From Burhinus oedicnemus (lineage: Eukaryota > Chordata > Aves > Charadriiformes > Burhinidae): a stretch of 64,000 nt of DNA. Of this stretch, positions 11,601 to 24,900 are shown piece by piece; position 1 is the stretch's first letter, and each line of letters starts with the position of its first letter. The stretch covers positions 1,086,431-1,150,430 of the forward strand of contig VFFE01009205.1 in assembly GCA_008921705.1 (NCBI GenBank). Direction: 5' to 3'. The translations under genes were made by a program, and so were the position numbers. The notes under the pieces were generated by a model, which saw nothing but the letters and a program-made list of their open reading frames with translations, did no database searches and had not been told where the DNA came from.

Positions 11601-14600
11601 CATACCCTAGGTTATTCCAAAAGTTTCGTAGCTGCATTTTCAACATTTTTTTGCATCACGTTAAATACAGAAAACCACTGCATTTTTCCAAGCTTTGGTT
11701 GGGCTAGTTAGATTTCAGAGGTTTATCTCGTCATTATTGGTCTTTAAATACAGTCATCATCATAAACGCCCCTCTGTTTCCGTTTACTCTGCAGAGGTCA
11801 AAAGATGAGGTTGGTTTATGAGCTTATTCTGCCATGTGTCACTATCGGCAGCACAATAGAACAGCAGGATGGAGAGGCAGCTCTCACCTCTCCATTTATT
11901 ACTCTTGTCAACTTGGAAAGGATTTTTTACCTTGTGAAAGGCCCATCAGCAATGAATCAGTGAAGTGAAGACGACAGTTGATTTGTGAATTCAGATTATA
12001 TGAAGTGACTAGGCTTCAGTGGACTGTGTAGATAAAGCAACTGTCATGATAAGGTGGCATGTGCAATTCCACAAAACCAAATTTATTGCGCATTTGAGGA
12101 AATCATCCTATTTTAAAATGCCATAAATTTGAAATTGAATATAAGTTATACCCTTGAATTCTGATTTATATTTTGAATATTTTTAATGTGATGCTAAGTA
12201 GCATAAATTCAATGCTAGGAGTTCATGCATTCTTTTTTTAAGGGTCATTTTGACTTTTCTTCTGAATATGTTATCACATTCCTGATATTTTATTCCAAGC
12301 AGAAAAATCATTTTGTTTGATATTTAAACGTAATAAACATCAGCAAAGATCAAACTGGGATGGCTAGAATAAGACAGGCAAAGTTTATGGAGAAAGGAGG
12401 GAGGCTACAATTTTCCTCCTATATACACACGCGCACACTTATTAGTAGCAAATGCTGTGTTTGTTGTCAATATGTATTTCCAGATCATTAGCGATATAGA
12501 TGCCTCTCAGGTGTTTAATAGACGAAAGTGAATAATTTCACGGCCTCCCAGCACTCATTCATTTGACCTTTTCTGTAGTGTCGATCCTTAGCACTCATGA
12601 GGCTTTGCTTTGCTTCCAGTTGCAGATTCCTTCAGCGCTCCCACTCTCTAAACTCTGTCAGGATTTCGGAGCAGCATCTGACGCTCTGCTTCATGAGACT
12701 TTTTAGTGGCATTGCGAAACTCGGAGGTTTTGGAGAAAAATGTTTTGTTTGGGGTGGAATGTACGTATGGACCTGCAAAGTCTGATGCCACTTAAAGGAG
12801 AAAAGGTCCTGGCACAAGACGTAAGAAAATATTGTGAATAACCACCCTCTTCTTGGTGAATTTACAAAGTGCTGTGGAATATCCATTACCCGTTTTAAGA
12901 GCTGCCAAATGCTATAGGATTAGGCAAGGAATAAGCAGTCTTTTCAAAATATTTCATGACAGCTTAACATTAAAAAGAGTTTTAGGTTAAGAACATAACA
13001 CCTGCTGGACTGGATCAGATTTGGATGGTCTCTCTGACATTGGTCTGCACCAGATGCTTACAGAAAGGTGCAAAGAAACCTATAATGGAAAAAGTGTCAA
13101 TTGGGGGATTTTCTCTGTAAACCAATGCATCTAGCAATTGGCTTATGCCCTCAAGTCTGAGTTTCAGTATCATTTATAAATGTCTTTTTCCTTTCTAGTA
13201 TAACTGTGGATGTTCTTATTATTCACATAAATGTCTAAGCCTTTTTCAATCCTGCTAAGCTCTTGACTTCAATAATAACTTGTGACAATGAGTTCCACAT
13301 GTAAATTTGGTAGTATATAAAAAATACATTTTGGTATAGATTTGCTGCCTTTAATTTCACTGGGCACTTTTTCCAAAGGTTGGAGCTTTTAAAAAACCAA
13401 ATCTTCAGAAGGCGCACACAGCTACAATAATGACTTTAATATGTTTCATTATTTATTTTTTTCTTGCTTTAAAGTCACGAAACAAGGAAGTTCACGGGGT
13501 CTACAGGCCATCTTAAGACAGGCCCTTATTCTCATACAACACATCTGGGTATATAATGTCACTTCAGAGAGACGCCTCCTCTCATATCCCAGTCCTGCAG
13601 AGTTTAGCAGAGAGTTTCTGCCTTAGCTCTGCCTGTTTTGTTGATTATTAAATTTTAGGTTTCAGCCTGGACTTTAGAAAGCAGCGTACTTCAAAGAATT
13701 GTTGGTTTGCATAAGCGTCCACATGTTTGGACACTTACCAAACATATGGGTTTCTCTGAATCGCCTCTGCCCATAAAATGAGATGGACATCTTGAGCAAT
13801 CAGATTTTTCCTCTGATATTCTTAATATCAGCAAGTTATAATCTTTAGGTAAATGTGAACAAAGATTAGTTTAAGAGTGGGTGGTGTTTACCTGACAGCT
13901 TATTTGAAAGAGGTTTTTATTTAATTGCTGGATTGGCCTCTTACAGGTTAACTACGTCTGTACTGGCAAGGATACGACTTGTCATATTTTATTTTGTATC
14001 ATTTGGATGCCAAACTGATGCATGTGAATCTGAAAATGAGTCCTTTGGAGAGAACTTCTTGGGAGCTACTGCGGCCAGAAATCCCTCCTGGCGTCCGCCA
14101 GGTCAACATTTCCTAAGTATGTTCTAGGCAGAGCCGGGCTCTCTGATGTGGTACAGGCTTCTGACCTTCCAAACAAGGCACTGCTTCCACAGCCTTCAAG
14201 GCTCCAGATGGCAATAAAACCTGGGGTAAAACTCTACCTCCATAGTTTAATGGGAACATTTAAACCACCTTCTTCTAATTTCTCCATGGTACCTATGAAA
14301 GCATTTAGAAAAAGACCATAGTGCCCAGAAATCTCTGTAGCTTGCAGCCCTTTTTCTTGTGTGGTATCACCAGCTGGCAGAGATCCGCTGCATCCGCCGT
14401 GGTTGGCACTTTGGTTGCATTCGTGCCCAGGATGGATGCTCCTTTCATCATCCCCATGCCCCACCTGTAACCACATGTGCTGGAGAACTGCAGCACAGGA
14501 ACAGAAGTACAGGTTAGGGGACTGATCCAGAAAGAAGCTTCAGACACTACAATAACAACCATAATAATCCACAGGACTATGAGTTTTCTGTTACTTAGAG

Positions 14601-16342
14601 GCAAGGACACAATTTAAGTGGAAAGGAGGAACACAGAATGAGTTAGAATCCCTAATACTAGACCAAGGAGTTTCAGGTTATCTGAAAATAACAAATCTGT
14701 ACATCGGATTAGCCTGAATTCTGTTGCATGGGTTGCTTACTACATTTGCTAGGCTGTAATGAGTACTGGAGAGACTGTTTATCATTTGCATGGTTTGAAA
14801 AACAAAGTACAAGATTAATAGAGATCTTTGTATGAACTGTTGTGAGAATTTGGATGTTTACAAATCAAGTCAGCTCTTTTCACTGATTTTTCGTTGTTTT
14901 TAAACTAAACAGTGTTTATTAAAAGGGAGAGAGGAAGGAAGGAGAAGACTAGTCTGCTTTGTGAAGGATAGTCCATAAACTCACCCTTAAAACTCAAAGC
15001 ATGCAAGAGTACAAGTACCACAAAGAACGCAGCATCCTTCCATATTTATTACTTGTGTTTGTAGCACTTGGGCTCTCTTGCTCCGAAACACAACTGCAAC
15101 TGCACTGTGCAGTGTACAAGGGACCACAAAGCTGCTCTTTGCCCCCAGAGGTTTACAGCTGGAACAGCACAGAGGCAGTGTGGGGAGGCAAAGAAAATTG
15201 AACTGTATTGAGCTGGCTAAAAAGCTGGAAAGTAATTTTTCTCTTCCTGTTGGCATATTGACAAATTACTTCACAAAAATATTTGTTTCTTCAAACAAAG
15301 CGTGTCTTTTTTTATTTTTATTTTTTTTATTTTCCTTTCCTTTATATCTCATCTTGTGTTAGAACTGCTCTTCAGCTGAAATGCAATCCTGTGCTGGAGA
15401 GGATAGATAGGGCGGCCGGCTGGATGTTACCACTAGAGCGTAGGTAAATGAGAAAACACTTGTGCTGCTCTTTTTAGGGGCTGGCAGCTTTGAAAACTAG
15501 CTTTCATGTGAATATCAGAAACTTTATTGCCTTGACTTGGGTGACCTCATCTACTAGAATGAAGTCATTCATCGAGCCAAGAAAGACAAACCTTCGTTCC
15601 AGAGAATTAATCAAGTCCATCAAGTGCTCTGCTTACATCTTATCTCCAGCCAGTGAGAGAGCAAGCAGTTAAAAACTTGACAGCCACCAGATAGCCTCCT
15701 GTTCTTCATGTTATGCTAACATCAAAAAGGAGCAAAGAGGCTTCCAAAAGCTCAAACTTGCTACTGGATAAGCACAGCTTGACATAATTTCTGACTTGGG
15801 GATTACATTGTTTCAAATCAAGGTATTTCTTCGAGAACAAAAACATGGCATTCCAGTGAACTTTAGGGTTTTTTTAAAAAAAAACTATTAACTCTGCCAG
15901 ATAGGAATGCTGAGCACATAATTGCTCACCCTGCCTTTTCATCCCAAGCTATCGCAGAACCCATAAACATTCCAATTAGGCAGCCAATTAAAATGAGAAA
16001 GAGCCCTCCTGAATTATACAGCAGTTGGAGGCTGTTCTGCCTTTCTAGTTGTCAGCCAGTGAAAGGTTTTTATTGCATTTGAACTGAAGGAGGTGAAAGA
16101 ATTAAGTGAAACAGTGATGTTTGAAAGGCCCATGTGAAGGGGCAGAGCAGTGATAATAGTTCTCAGCACTAGTGACAGGGAGCCATTAGTAAGCTATGAA
16201 AAGCTTTGTTATGCTAAGAGGTGGACATTATAAAAGGTAGAAGAAAGCAGTTACTTATAAATAAAAAACCCCTTAATTTTGTTATTTTATTACTGTTATG
16301 GCAGGGACTGTATAATTTGAAAATCTGCCTATTTCACATGAT
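8633..16342. other. No gene recognised; poly(A)19 at 11490-11508, T-rich tract at 15305-15352
   Basis: This long stretch looks unique and AT-rich. It contains a pure run of 19 A at 11490-11508, a short (ATT)n at about 10397-10411 and a T-rich tract at 15305-15352. The poly(A) could be the tail of a retrocopy, but I recognise no source sequence before it and see no target-site duplication. The longer frames (9561-9848 plus, 14305-14610 minus) do not resemble known proteins. Confidence 0.5.
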
Positions 16343-16408
16343 GTGTTGTGGGGTTTTGGGTTTTTGTTTTGGTTTGGTTTTTTTGTTTGTTTGTTTGTTT
16401 TTAAGGGG
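16343..16408 (+). repeat. T/G-only low-complexity tract
   Basis: The top strand is almost only T and G: GGGGTTTTGGG, then TTTGGTTTGG, then four TTTG units, ending in TTAAGGGG. Its texture mirrors, as reverse complement, the A/C tract at 21876-21951. Confidence 0.85.
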
Positions 16409-18994
16409 TTATTTTTCAGCTAAGCTAATGCTGGCCATCCTGTTCCCAAAGTGTCTGGTGCGGAATTTTTTCAGAGTAAATTATTTTCTGCCAAAAGGTC
16501 ATCCACAACATTAAGATATCGGATAGCAATGGTATGACACAGAGATCCAAAGCTATAGAGAAGGCAAAGGGAAAAGCTAAATGTTTTGGATGCTGGATTG
16601 AAAAATGTCATTTTGCGAAAGTGGATTATAGCATAAAACTTTCCCTTTCTTATTCTCCATGAGGAGGCGTGCAATCTTACTAGTTCTGTTTATGCACCAT
16701 AAAAGTCATCCTTGCTGTGCTGGTTTATGCCCTTGATTACACCGTTCTTGACCTTTGGGTGATGGCTAAAGCAGTTCCGTACACCCTAAATTACCGGTGT
16801 GAATTTACCAGCAAACCTATTTTTCTGAGGCATACCCCACACCAAATCACAGGGAAAGAGCTGGTTTTTCCTAATGCCACCTCACTGTGTTAATTTCTGT
16901 GCTTTTTCCCTTATTCTTCTCCTGTTAAATGCTTTTGGCAAGGTTTCACTCCATTAGCAGGACAGTCATGGTTGTATAAGTAGGAATTGAGCGGAGAAGT
17001 GATGGGGGGAAGTACATGGGTTGGTCCTTCCTCTGCCTCAGACATGTCTGAACAAAACTGTGCTAGACTGAGTAATTTGTATTTTCCTTAGGGCAGGAAA
17101 AACTTATTCTATATTCTTCGGAGCTTGAATGTTCTTATGTTGCTTAACCTGAAATAGTATCCCCTAAATGTGTCTATTTAGTGGCATATGATGTCAATTG
17201 ACACTATACCTTCCCCCCCGCCCCTTTTTCTTTTTCATGTGGAGTAGTATCAATGTCCTACGCTTAGTTTTTCAGTCAAATTTCATCTCTCTGACGCTGC
17301 TTCATCTCCTCTATTATCCACAGTGCTTTCTGTCTCATATTCTGTTCCTTCATGCATGCCTGCCTGTTTCTTGCTTCCACCTTCCCCTTGTTTTCTGTTT
17401 TCTCCATTAGTATTTACTGTTCAGCCATTGTCTCCGTAAGGGACCCCGTACTGCAGCTCTTATCTGAGCAGAGCTCCATTGGGATTACGGCCTCCTTCTC
17501 GCTTACACCTTTGGTTTCCTGTTTGCCACCACCCTGCCATAATGAAAGGGTCTGTTGATTCACCTGTAGTTTGGCGTGATGGTACATGACACTTCTCTAG
17601 AGCAGCGACCACCTCCAGAGCTGGCTGACCAGCACTCCAAGGCAGAGTGGGATCACGGTGCCGGAGGCAGGAAGGATACTGGCTGTGTTCAGACATGTCT
17701 TCCTGGAGAGAGATAAAGAGCAGCAAGGACATCAAAGATGGAGACTGGGTAGGCACTAGAGCCACGAAACTATGAAATGCAGATATCCTACAGCTTTTGC
17801 ATAAGCAAAATATTTTATTTATTAGAAATATGTTTTCTGGCAGCTCAGGAAGTATGACTTTTTCTCACAGAGACAGTTTTATATGTTGAAAGAGCATAAA
17901 AAGCAGGAGTCATTTTGTGCATTACATGTCCTAAAGGCTTATATTTAAGTGTTTTCCCACTTGGATTTGTGCATGCATCTCATTAAAACAGGGCACAAGG
18001 AAGCTGGGTGATGTTTTACAGTATCTGTGGTGCAGAAGGTCAGACTAGGTCTAGCAATCACTTACAGCATGCATATTTGTGTAAGACAATTAGTTTTCAT
18101 ACTAAAATGTGGCACCGTTCATTTCCCTTTGTTTTCTTTTTGCCAAGTTACCATATGTACAACAGTACATCTGGGGTAATGGCTGAGCTTTGCAAAAGTT
18201 GCACGTGCTGCTATCTGAGGAAGCAAGATGGCTTTTGTCATAAGAGGGAATAGAGATGGGATATTTGGGTTGTTTCTGAAAGCCTACTTTTAGTCGTGAG
18301 TCTGGTGTCATTAATTTCTCGAGATTAATTTCTAGTTTGACCCATAACTCCTGGAAGGCAATAGAAAAGCTTCCAGTGGCTTCAGTGAATCTGGTGAACA
18401 TAGAGCAACAACTCTTTGTTGCTATCTCCCTTCTTCATGCTGCGGTGAAGGACGCTCACAGAACTTCTGTGGATTGGTGGAGTGTATCTGCATGCAGGCA
18501 CTGCCTGCTGTCACCTCTGAGAAGGGAAATGCCGAGTGGCTTAGCAGCAAGTGTCCCACGCTGCTGCCAGTTAGGTGGATGTGCACCAGCATGGATGTAG
18601 AAACTGGATTTTACTTAAAATAGAAGTTTTTGATTTCAGGAAAATCTTACCTTTGTATAGGAATAGCACAAAATTATTTTTAGTTGGCAGAAGGTACTCA
18701 AATACTAACTGGCAGCATCTCCTGGGCTAAAAAAGGAGCGTTTCTTATGCAGGACCCAGACCAAATGTTGTTTTCTACACGAGAGATTACCAAGATGACT
18801 ACCACTGGACACTGCATAACTGGAGACACGGACCAGCTTCACGACCACCAGCAGTTACTTAAAAGCGACTGTGGTAGAGGCTACCCAGATCTGTCCTTAT
18901 GCTTGGAGACACTGACAGCTGGGAAATTACATTGTTAGTTTTAGGATGTAAAATGAGTCTGATCCAAGTAAAATACTGATTGCTTTTTCACTAG
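16409..18994. other. No gene recognised
   Basis: Unique-looking sequence. Frames at 17460-17765 (minus), 18102-18401 (minus) and 18337-18600 (plus) overlap others on the opposite strand and match nothing I recognise. An 84-codon plus frame at 18684-18938 lies just upstream of the exon-like window at 18995. Confidence 0.5.
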
Positions 18995-19096
18995 GTGGGA
19001 AACATGTAGTACAGAAATTAAATTTGGTGACTACCAGTTGTACCTGAAGCTGCAGACAATAGGACAAATCCAGCTTGAGTTAGATATCACCACATG
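18995..19096 (+). other. Exon-like window B (unrecognised protein frame)
   Basis: A 102-nt segment lies between an acceptor-like TGCTTTTTCACTAG (ending 18994), with a branch-point-like TACTGAT just upstream, and a donor-like ACATG|GTAAAT at 19097. One frame (starting at 18996) is open throughout and includes STEIKFGDYQLYLKLQTIG. The length is a multiple of three with symmetric phases (one base in, two bases out). It is phase-compatible with the window at 2419-2630, giving an AGG codon at the junction. About one 33-codon stretch in eight would be open by chance, so support is weak. Confidence 0.13.
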
Positions 19097-20208
19097 GTAA
19101 ATTGACTTATAATGTTGATGTGAACTTCTGGTATGTTATTAAAACAGGCTATTCCTGGCAGCATTCAGATACTCCTGCTAGAAACGGACAAGCAGGAGAG
19201 GAACTCTGCCAGGCAAACTGGCCGAATTGGTAACCTTGGAATATAGTTGTGAATTAAGGAAAGGGGGGAAAGAGAGGGAAAAAAAAATAAAAATAGAAAG
19301 AGTGACCATACAATAATCATGTCAAAGACTAGGCTGTGTAAGACTGAAGTTGCCAATATCAAATCAGGACCACTGTTCCACTGGCTGCTGTTTTAAGAGT
19401 GAAAAGAAATTTAGTAGAAAAATGAATACTGCTGAGTAGAAGTTTTCCCGTAAAGGAAAATCAGACATAGGGAGTGCACCAGCACAGTTAGCTTTTCAGA
19501 GATTCCCACACAGGCAGAAAGCAGGACCTGTAAAGTGACTGCGGCACTTGATAAAATAATTTAAAAAAAAAAAATCCAGAGGTTAACAAGAGTATTTCTA
19601 GAAAGGAAGTATTTGAGAAGCTGGTTTTTTAAGTATGAAGTTGTTTACAAACAGTGATGTGCTCGGAGATACACTTCTGTACTGCACTGCACCTATGTCA
19701 GGTCATGCTCCTTGGAGTACCTTCCATGTTAGATTCCCCAGCACATAGATAGAAATGAAGAAGAAATTAATTTGTGTGCTGAAGGATGACCTGAGCCATG
19801 TGCAGTACCTGGAGTATGACCCACGCCCAGTCTGAGAGCTGATGGCATTCTCATATACACAGATGACACAGAGCCTATGAAATAGGGGAGGAAACTCTAG
19901 TGGGTAAGGAGAAGATCCTAAAACTCTTCATGGAAATGATAATCACTTGCCAGTAATAAGAAGTCTGGTCTGATGATCTCAAGAGGAAAGGCAGAGTTAC
20001 AAGTAAAGGAGAGGGGAACCAAGATTACTAACCAGAAGTGCCAGATAACTGTGGAAGCCCTCGAAACTCATCATCTGTTTTGGCAAGATACCACTGATCA
20101 AGCGGCATAGAATGAAGTTAATCCCTGATTGTGTCAGCTGCTGTACTAATTGCAGTGTCTCAATAAGCAAATATTACAGTGTCTTTGTTGTTGTTGCATC
20201 TCTTGCAG
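19097..20208. other. No gene recognised; purine tract at 19256-19302
   Basis: A purine-rich tract (runs of G and A) sits at 19256-19302. The rest is unique-looking. Short CAGTGTC-containing phrases recur three times in 20150-20215. Confidence 0.5.
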
Positions 20209-20349
20209 TGTCCTAACTACAAACTCTGTGAATTTTGTGTCCCAGCCATGAACAGTAAAATGCACTGGCACAGCCATACCAGAGTAGTGAATGTTACCTT
20301 TGCAACTTGCTCCTGGAAATTTAAGGCTCTTGATTTTATTTTTTGCTGA
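20209..20349 (+). other. Exon-like window with Cys/His-rich frame
   Basis: After an acceptor-like TTGTTGTTGCATCTCTTGCAG (ending 20208), a 46-codon frame opens at once and ends at TGA (20347-20349). It begins CPNYKLCEFC and continues with HWHSHTRVV. The CxNYxLCxxC pattern followed by clustered His resembles the second half of a ZZ-type zinc finger, but the first zinc pair and the rest of the domain are absent. No clear donor or polyadenylation signal follows closely. I treat this as a probable coincidence worth one database search. Confidence 0.1.
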
Positions 20350-21875
20350 TTAGCTTATGATTTATATCCATATCTTTAAAGCTGTTAAGGTAGCAGCAAC
20401 TGTGCTATGATGTGGTCATGCTGTATACATGTGGCCTTTAAACAGAAAAGTACATGAAGGATAATTGCATTTTTCTGATTTTTTGGACGAAAATGTTCAA
20501 ATATACCCTGATAGTTAATTGCATGCATGTTTCAATTTGCCTTTTTTTCTGTAATTAATTTTTAATGGTAGGAAACGTGAAAAATCATCATTATTTTGAC
20601 TATTTAGTCTTGCTTGCTTCTTAATCCTCTAAATTTACTGCAGAGATAATGGGAAGAAGGGATGACATCATGCATATACAGCTGCCTTTTTAAGTGCCAG
20701 GGCCAGAGGAACCACTTATAGTAATTAGGAAGTCCTTAAACAAGTGTTTGTGAAGTATTGGCTAACCCTCACTGTTTGCTTTTTTCCTGGCACCACACTA
20801 GAAAGGTTTGACCTTGAATAATTATCTACTCACTGACTTTCTATCCTTTCCAGTTACTGGAGCACACAGACTACTGGTTGATTGCTTTATTGTGGTGTGA
20901 TCTTTTCCATATTTTAAAATATAAATAAAATAAAAAGGCCACCCTCCCCCTTAGTCAGGCAAGAAGGTGACTGAAGTACAGGACTGAGCAGGCCCTAAGG
21001 AGTATTTCACAAGGATCAAAGATAAATGGAGTAATACTTGATTAGCCTTCTATAAAATACTTAAACTATGTAAATTACCAGTCTTTTCACATGGTGTTCT
21101 TCAAAACTTCTTTCCATTCATTTTTACTCTTTCCATCTGGTAATCATTTCAGAATCTTCCTACAGTATATTTATATTTATTTTTACCTTAATTATCATTA
21201 CCCACTTTTTAATGTTTTCTGTTCTAAACCTAGGAAAAATTGAACAGCTTAAAGACAATTGTGAGCCACTTTGGAATATTCGGTTCAACTGATTAAAAAT
21301 GAGGTCTTCTAAGAAAACTAGAGGATGAAGTGTTAAATATAGCATCTTTTGTCTGATCCAGTCAAGTTTCAAACTTGTCATTTACACATTTTAAATTCAT
21401 CTCCTTATTCAGCCTGCATAGCATTCAGACTTTGGACCACTGGATGCAGAAAACCTTGTTCACTAGTGCAGTGAGCCACTACACCAATTGGTCAAAGTCA
21501 TTCTTCTCAGAATTATATTAACTCACATAACAGGATACTTTTTTTATCAGAAAGGTTATCATATTTTTGTGTGATGAAAAAATACATTTCAACATAGGTG
21601 TAGGAAAAAATGCAAACAAAACCAAAAAAATCCAGGCAGAAATACCAACATATGAGTATTTCTTTCCAATGAATTGCATTTGTGTTCTCTCTTTACTGCA
21701 TGCTAATTTTTAGGCTAAAATCTATAGTGATACCCTTGTAGAAAAGAATACATTATTATTTTTCTAAGAAATTTAACTTTAAAATAAACCTTTGCTTTAT
21801 TTTTGACTTGTTTTTAATTGCCATTCTACCTCCCCTGCTACTTGAATGAATTCATACAGTTCTCTTTTTTTTTTT
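20350..21875. other. No gene recognised
   Basis: AT-rich unique sequence. A T11 run at 21865-21875 leads into the A/C tract that follows. Confidence 0.5.
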
Positions 21876-21951
21876 AAAAACAAAACAAAACAACAATAAA
21901 AACCCCAAAACCAAACCAAACAAACAAAAAACCCCAAAAAACCAAACCACC
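21876..21951. repeat. A/C-only low-complexity tract
   Basis: Almost pure A and C on the top strand, with four CCCC or CCC runs spaced by A-runs and CCAAA units. This is the reverse-complement texture of the T/G tract at 16343. A short T run immediately precedes it. Confidence 0.85.
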
Positions 21952-24900
21952 TTATGTTTTAGCCAAATTAAACTGTGTCATACTCGGTATCTTTAAAGGT
22001 CTTTCATCTACTCTATTATATCTAAGAAGCAGCGCCACTGTCAAAAAAATCAACTAATTAAGAATGCAATGCTGAGACATCACCTTAGAGGCAGTGTCTT
22101 TTAGGAACAATGCTGCCAACAGAAGGGTCAAGGAACGTGACACCAGCTGCTGTCTGTGTGCTGGGACGCTCTCACTGCCCTGCATGCTTCTCATTTCTCT
22201 TCTGTAGCCCATGCAATGACTGCATGGCCTTTGTAAACGTTAGCAAGATTAAAACTCAAGGTTCTGCTTCTAAACGGCAAACTCCTGGAAATTTGTGAGA
22301 CATTATTGTAAGTCTTGTATACGCAATTATATATGACAGCCATGTATTATTGAGAAAATGAAGTGGCATATATACTGTGAGGTTCCTAAGGAGCATTGCA
22401 GTAAGTTCTGAAGAGCTGCTGGTACGTTTCCTCGTCTAATCTGATTACTCAGTCCAGTGGAAGGGGAGCTTGAATTGTTCTGAATTATACTTTGTCAAAT
22501 CTCAAGACTGACAAAGTGAATCTGACTTACATATGAAAAATGGATAAACCCATGCTTTATTCCTAATAGCAGTATTTCTCCAGAGATGACTGTAAATTCC
22601 ACTTACTTTGGCTCAGAACACTTGCAACGTAGCTGGAAACAATTTTTAAAACATTAAACTGTTTAATATAGAACCCATTCTGTCTTGAAAAAGAATCTTG
22701 CCTCATCAAAGAACAAGAAAAACTGTGTTTGACGGAAGTTCGGTTAAAGGAAATCTCTGTAGTGCGATCTGAAACTTGCTAACCTTGTGGGGTGCTAGCT
22801 TGCCAGGGAGGAGAGAGCATCAGTGGAGATGGTGGCATGGTGTGGAAACCTGCTGATGGACATGGGAGAGCCGTTAGGAAAAACTCTCCTGCTGTTTGAG
22901 GTGACGGTGGAAGGCACAGAGTGAATCCCTAAATCAAGGTTTCCATGTTCTTTCTGTGTCCCTCTAAGTGAAGTTTATTAAAATTTTAAGGTCTCTGAGC
23001 TGCTAGATCTGTGGGGACTTTTGTGCATTTGTCTTAGTTTTGAAAATAAACCCTTCAGTAGATGGCATCTGTTTTTCCTGCTGTTTCTGCTTAATATGTT
23101 AGAGACTCGATTTTTATAATTATATAATTCTGGGTTTTGTTTTTTGTGTAAGAGCAACCATAGCAAACAGTATCCAGCTTGGGATTTTATAAACAGTATA
23201 ACACTCATGAGTGAATACCAAGCAAATCATTCTTCTGGCACATAATAGCTTAATTACAAAATAAAGATTATTTCAATTAAAACTGAAGTCAATCTATTTC
23301 TGGGTTTAAAATTACTATTTCATAATGTACATCACAATGCATATAGCAGCTTGGGGCAGGAAATGACTAATACTTTATCCAATTTAATTTATATCAGTGG
23401 AAGCTTAACCTTGATGCCTTGGCCATGTTTCAACTGGAGTTAACACCCTTATTTATATAAAATTGCTCTGAGATGTTCAACAACACGCAGCGGCCATGGC
23501 CATTGTTTTAAAACTCATCCCAAAGACTGCCTGTGCAGCACACACCCTCCTAGCTCTTTGGGACACTGACTCATGGCTCCTGCAGCACTGATGCTCCGAG
23601 TGAGTCATCAGCTCCACTCATGGAGGCGATTTGGTTGTTCCTTCTCGGACCCCTCTCCAAACAGAGTTACACCCCTGCACCTCTTATCCTGTGGATCTAT
23701 GGCCTATGAGAACAACTTCCTTCCTCAGCCTCTTGCCCTATCTCCTGGGTTTGAGGACCATTTTTAGGTGCTGTGATGGTGGGACTTTGCAGTTTTAGCC
23801 CTGAAGATTATCTCCCCCAGGAAAGATTCCCGCAAGGCAGCAGGAGTGTCTCCTGCTCCCTCCTACAGCAGCAGAGCTTGTTGTACCCCTTCCAGTTGTC
23901 TGGAAGTAGAGAAAAATAGAATTGCTGTTTGGGCAGTTTTTTGATGCGGGTTCACATGTCTGACTCAACATTAAACAGGCTTGACTGTTTGCCAGAATGC
24001 TAATGTAAGTAATTGGAAGAGCTCCTAAGTGGCTTTAAAGTACAAGTATTTTTAACTACTCATTGTAAAGATATAATGTACCAAAGGTAAGTGGCCTAGA
24101 AACAGGATGTTGTGGTGTAGAAGCTGAGGCTCTTCAAAAGCATAGAGGTTTTAAAAATGGCTGTTGTTGTGGGGTCCTCTGTGCCCAGAGCATGTTCATC
24201 CTGGGGAGCAGCAGTAACTTGCAGGCATCTCTGGGTCCATCACAGTTTAGATACTGAGAAAAAAAACATTGTTCTTCAAGTTGTTTTGGTTATTTTTCTG
24301 TCTTTTCTACACAGCTTCCTGAGCAAATCACTATTATCAATCAATCATTGTATTAACAACCACCAGGGACCCCTCCTACCATCTCCCTGATCTGTAGGAG
24401 GCACACAGGTGCTCAGTCACTGGTGCTGATGTGATGGCAGAGGGTGCTCATAGCTGGAATGGTTTCCTTTGAGATGTGCAATACAATTGCATATGGCCAC
24501 AAGGCTCTGCCGTTCCAGGGTATCGTGTTGTACCACTGGCCTGAATTTACTCCTCTGCTAATTTTAGTCTTGCAATGTTTCTTCAGAAAAGGACAGAGTA
24601 TGTAAGAAGAGGAAATTAAAATTATCTTATTATTATAAAATTATAATAAAATTATTATATGAAAAATACAGGTTATGATTTGTGATATCACTAGGTGCTT
24701 CGATGTCGTCTGCGCACATTTAAATATACTGCATCTATTAAACCTTCAGCCTTTCCAGACTCAAACGTTCTTGTACTTGTGTTGAAATGTTGTCATGCTG
24801 AATTTTTCAGCTTATTAAGAATTGTGTTTGTTTACCTTATTTTGGGGTTATTTAACCATATGCACACGTACACACCCACCTACCCCCTATAGCGTGTGCT
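21952..24900. other. No gene recognised
   Basis: Unique-looking sequence, with an AT-only stretch of TTATTAT/ATAATAA units near 24620-24660. No repeat family, exon or RNA gene could be recognised. Confidence 0.5.

Noticed and set aside
14305..14610. Minus frame with a hydrophobic, membrane-like segment (VLWIIMVVIVVSEASFW)
   Set aside because: A single hydrophobic run in one unrecognised 101-codon frame is expected by chance. No splice or promoter support.
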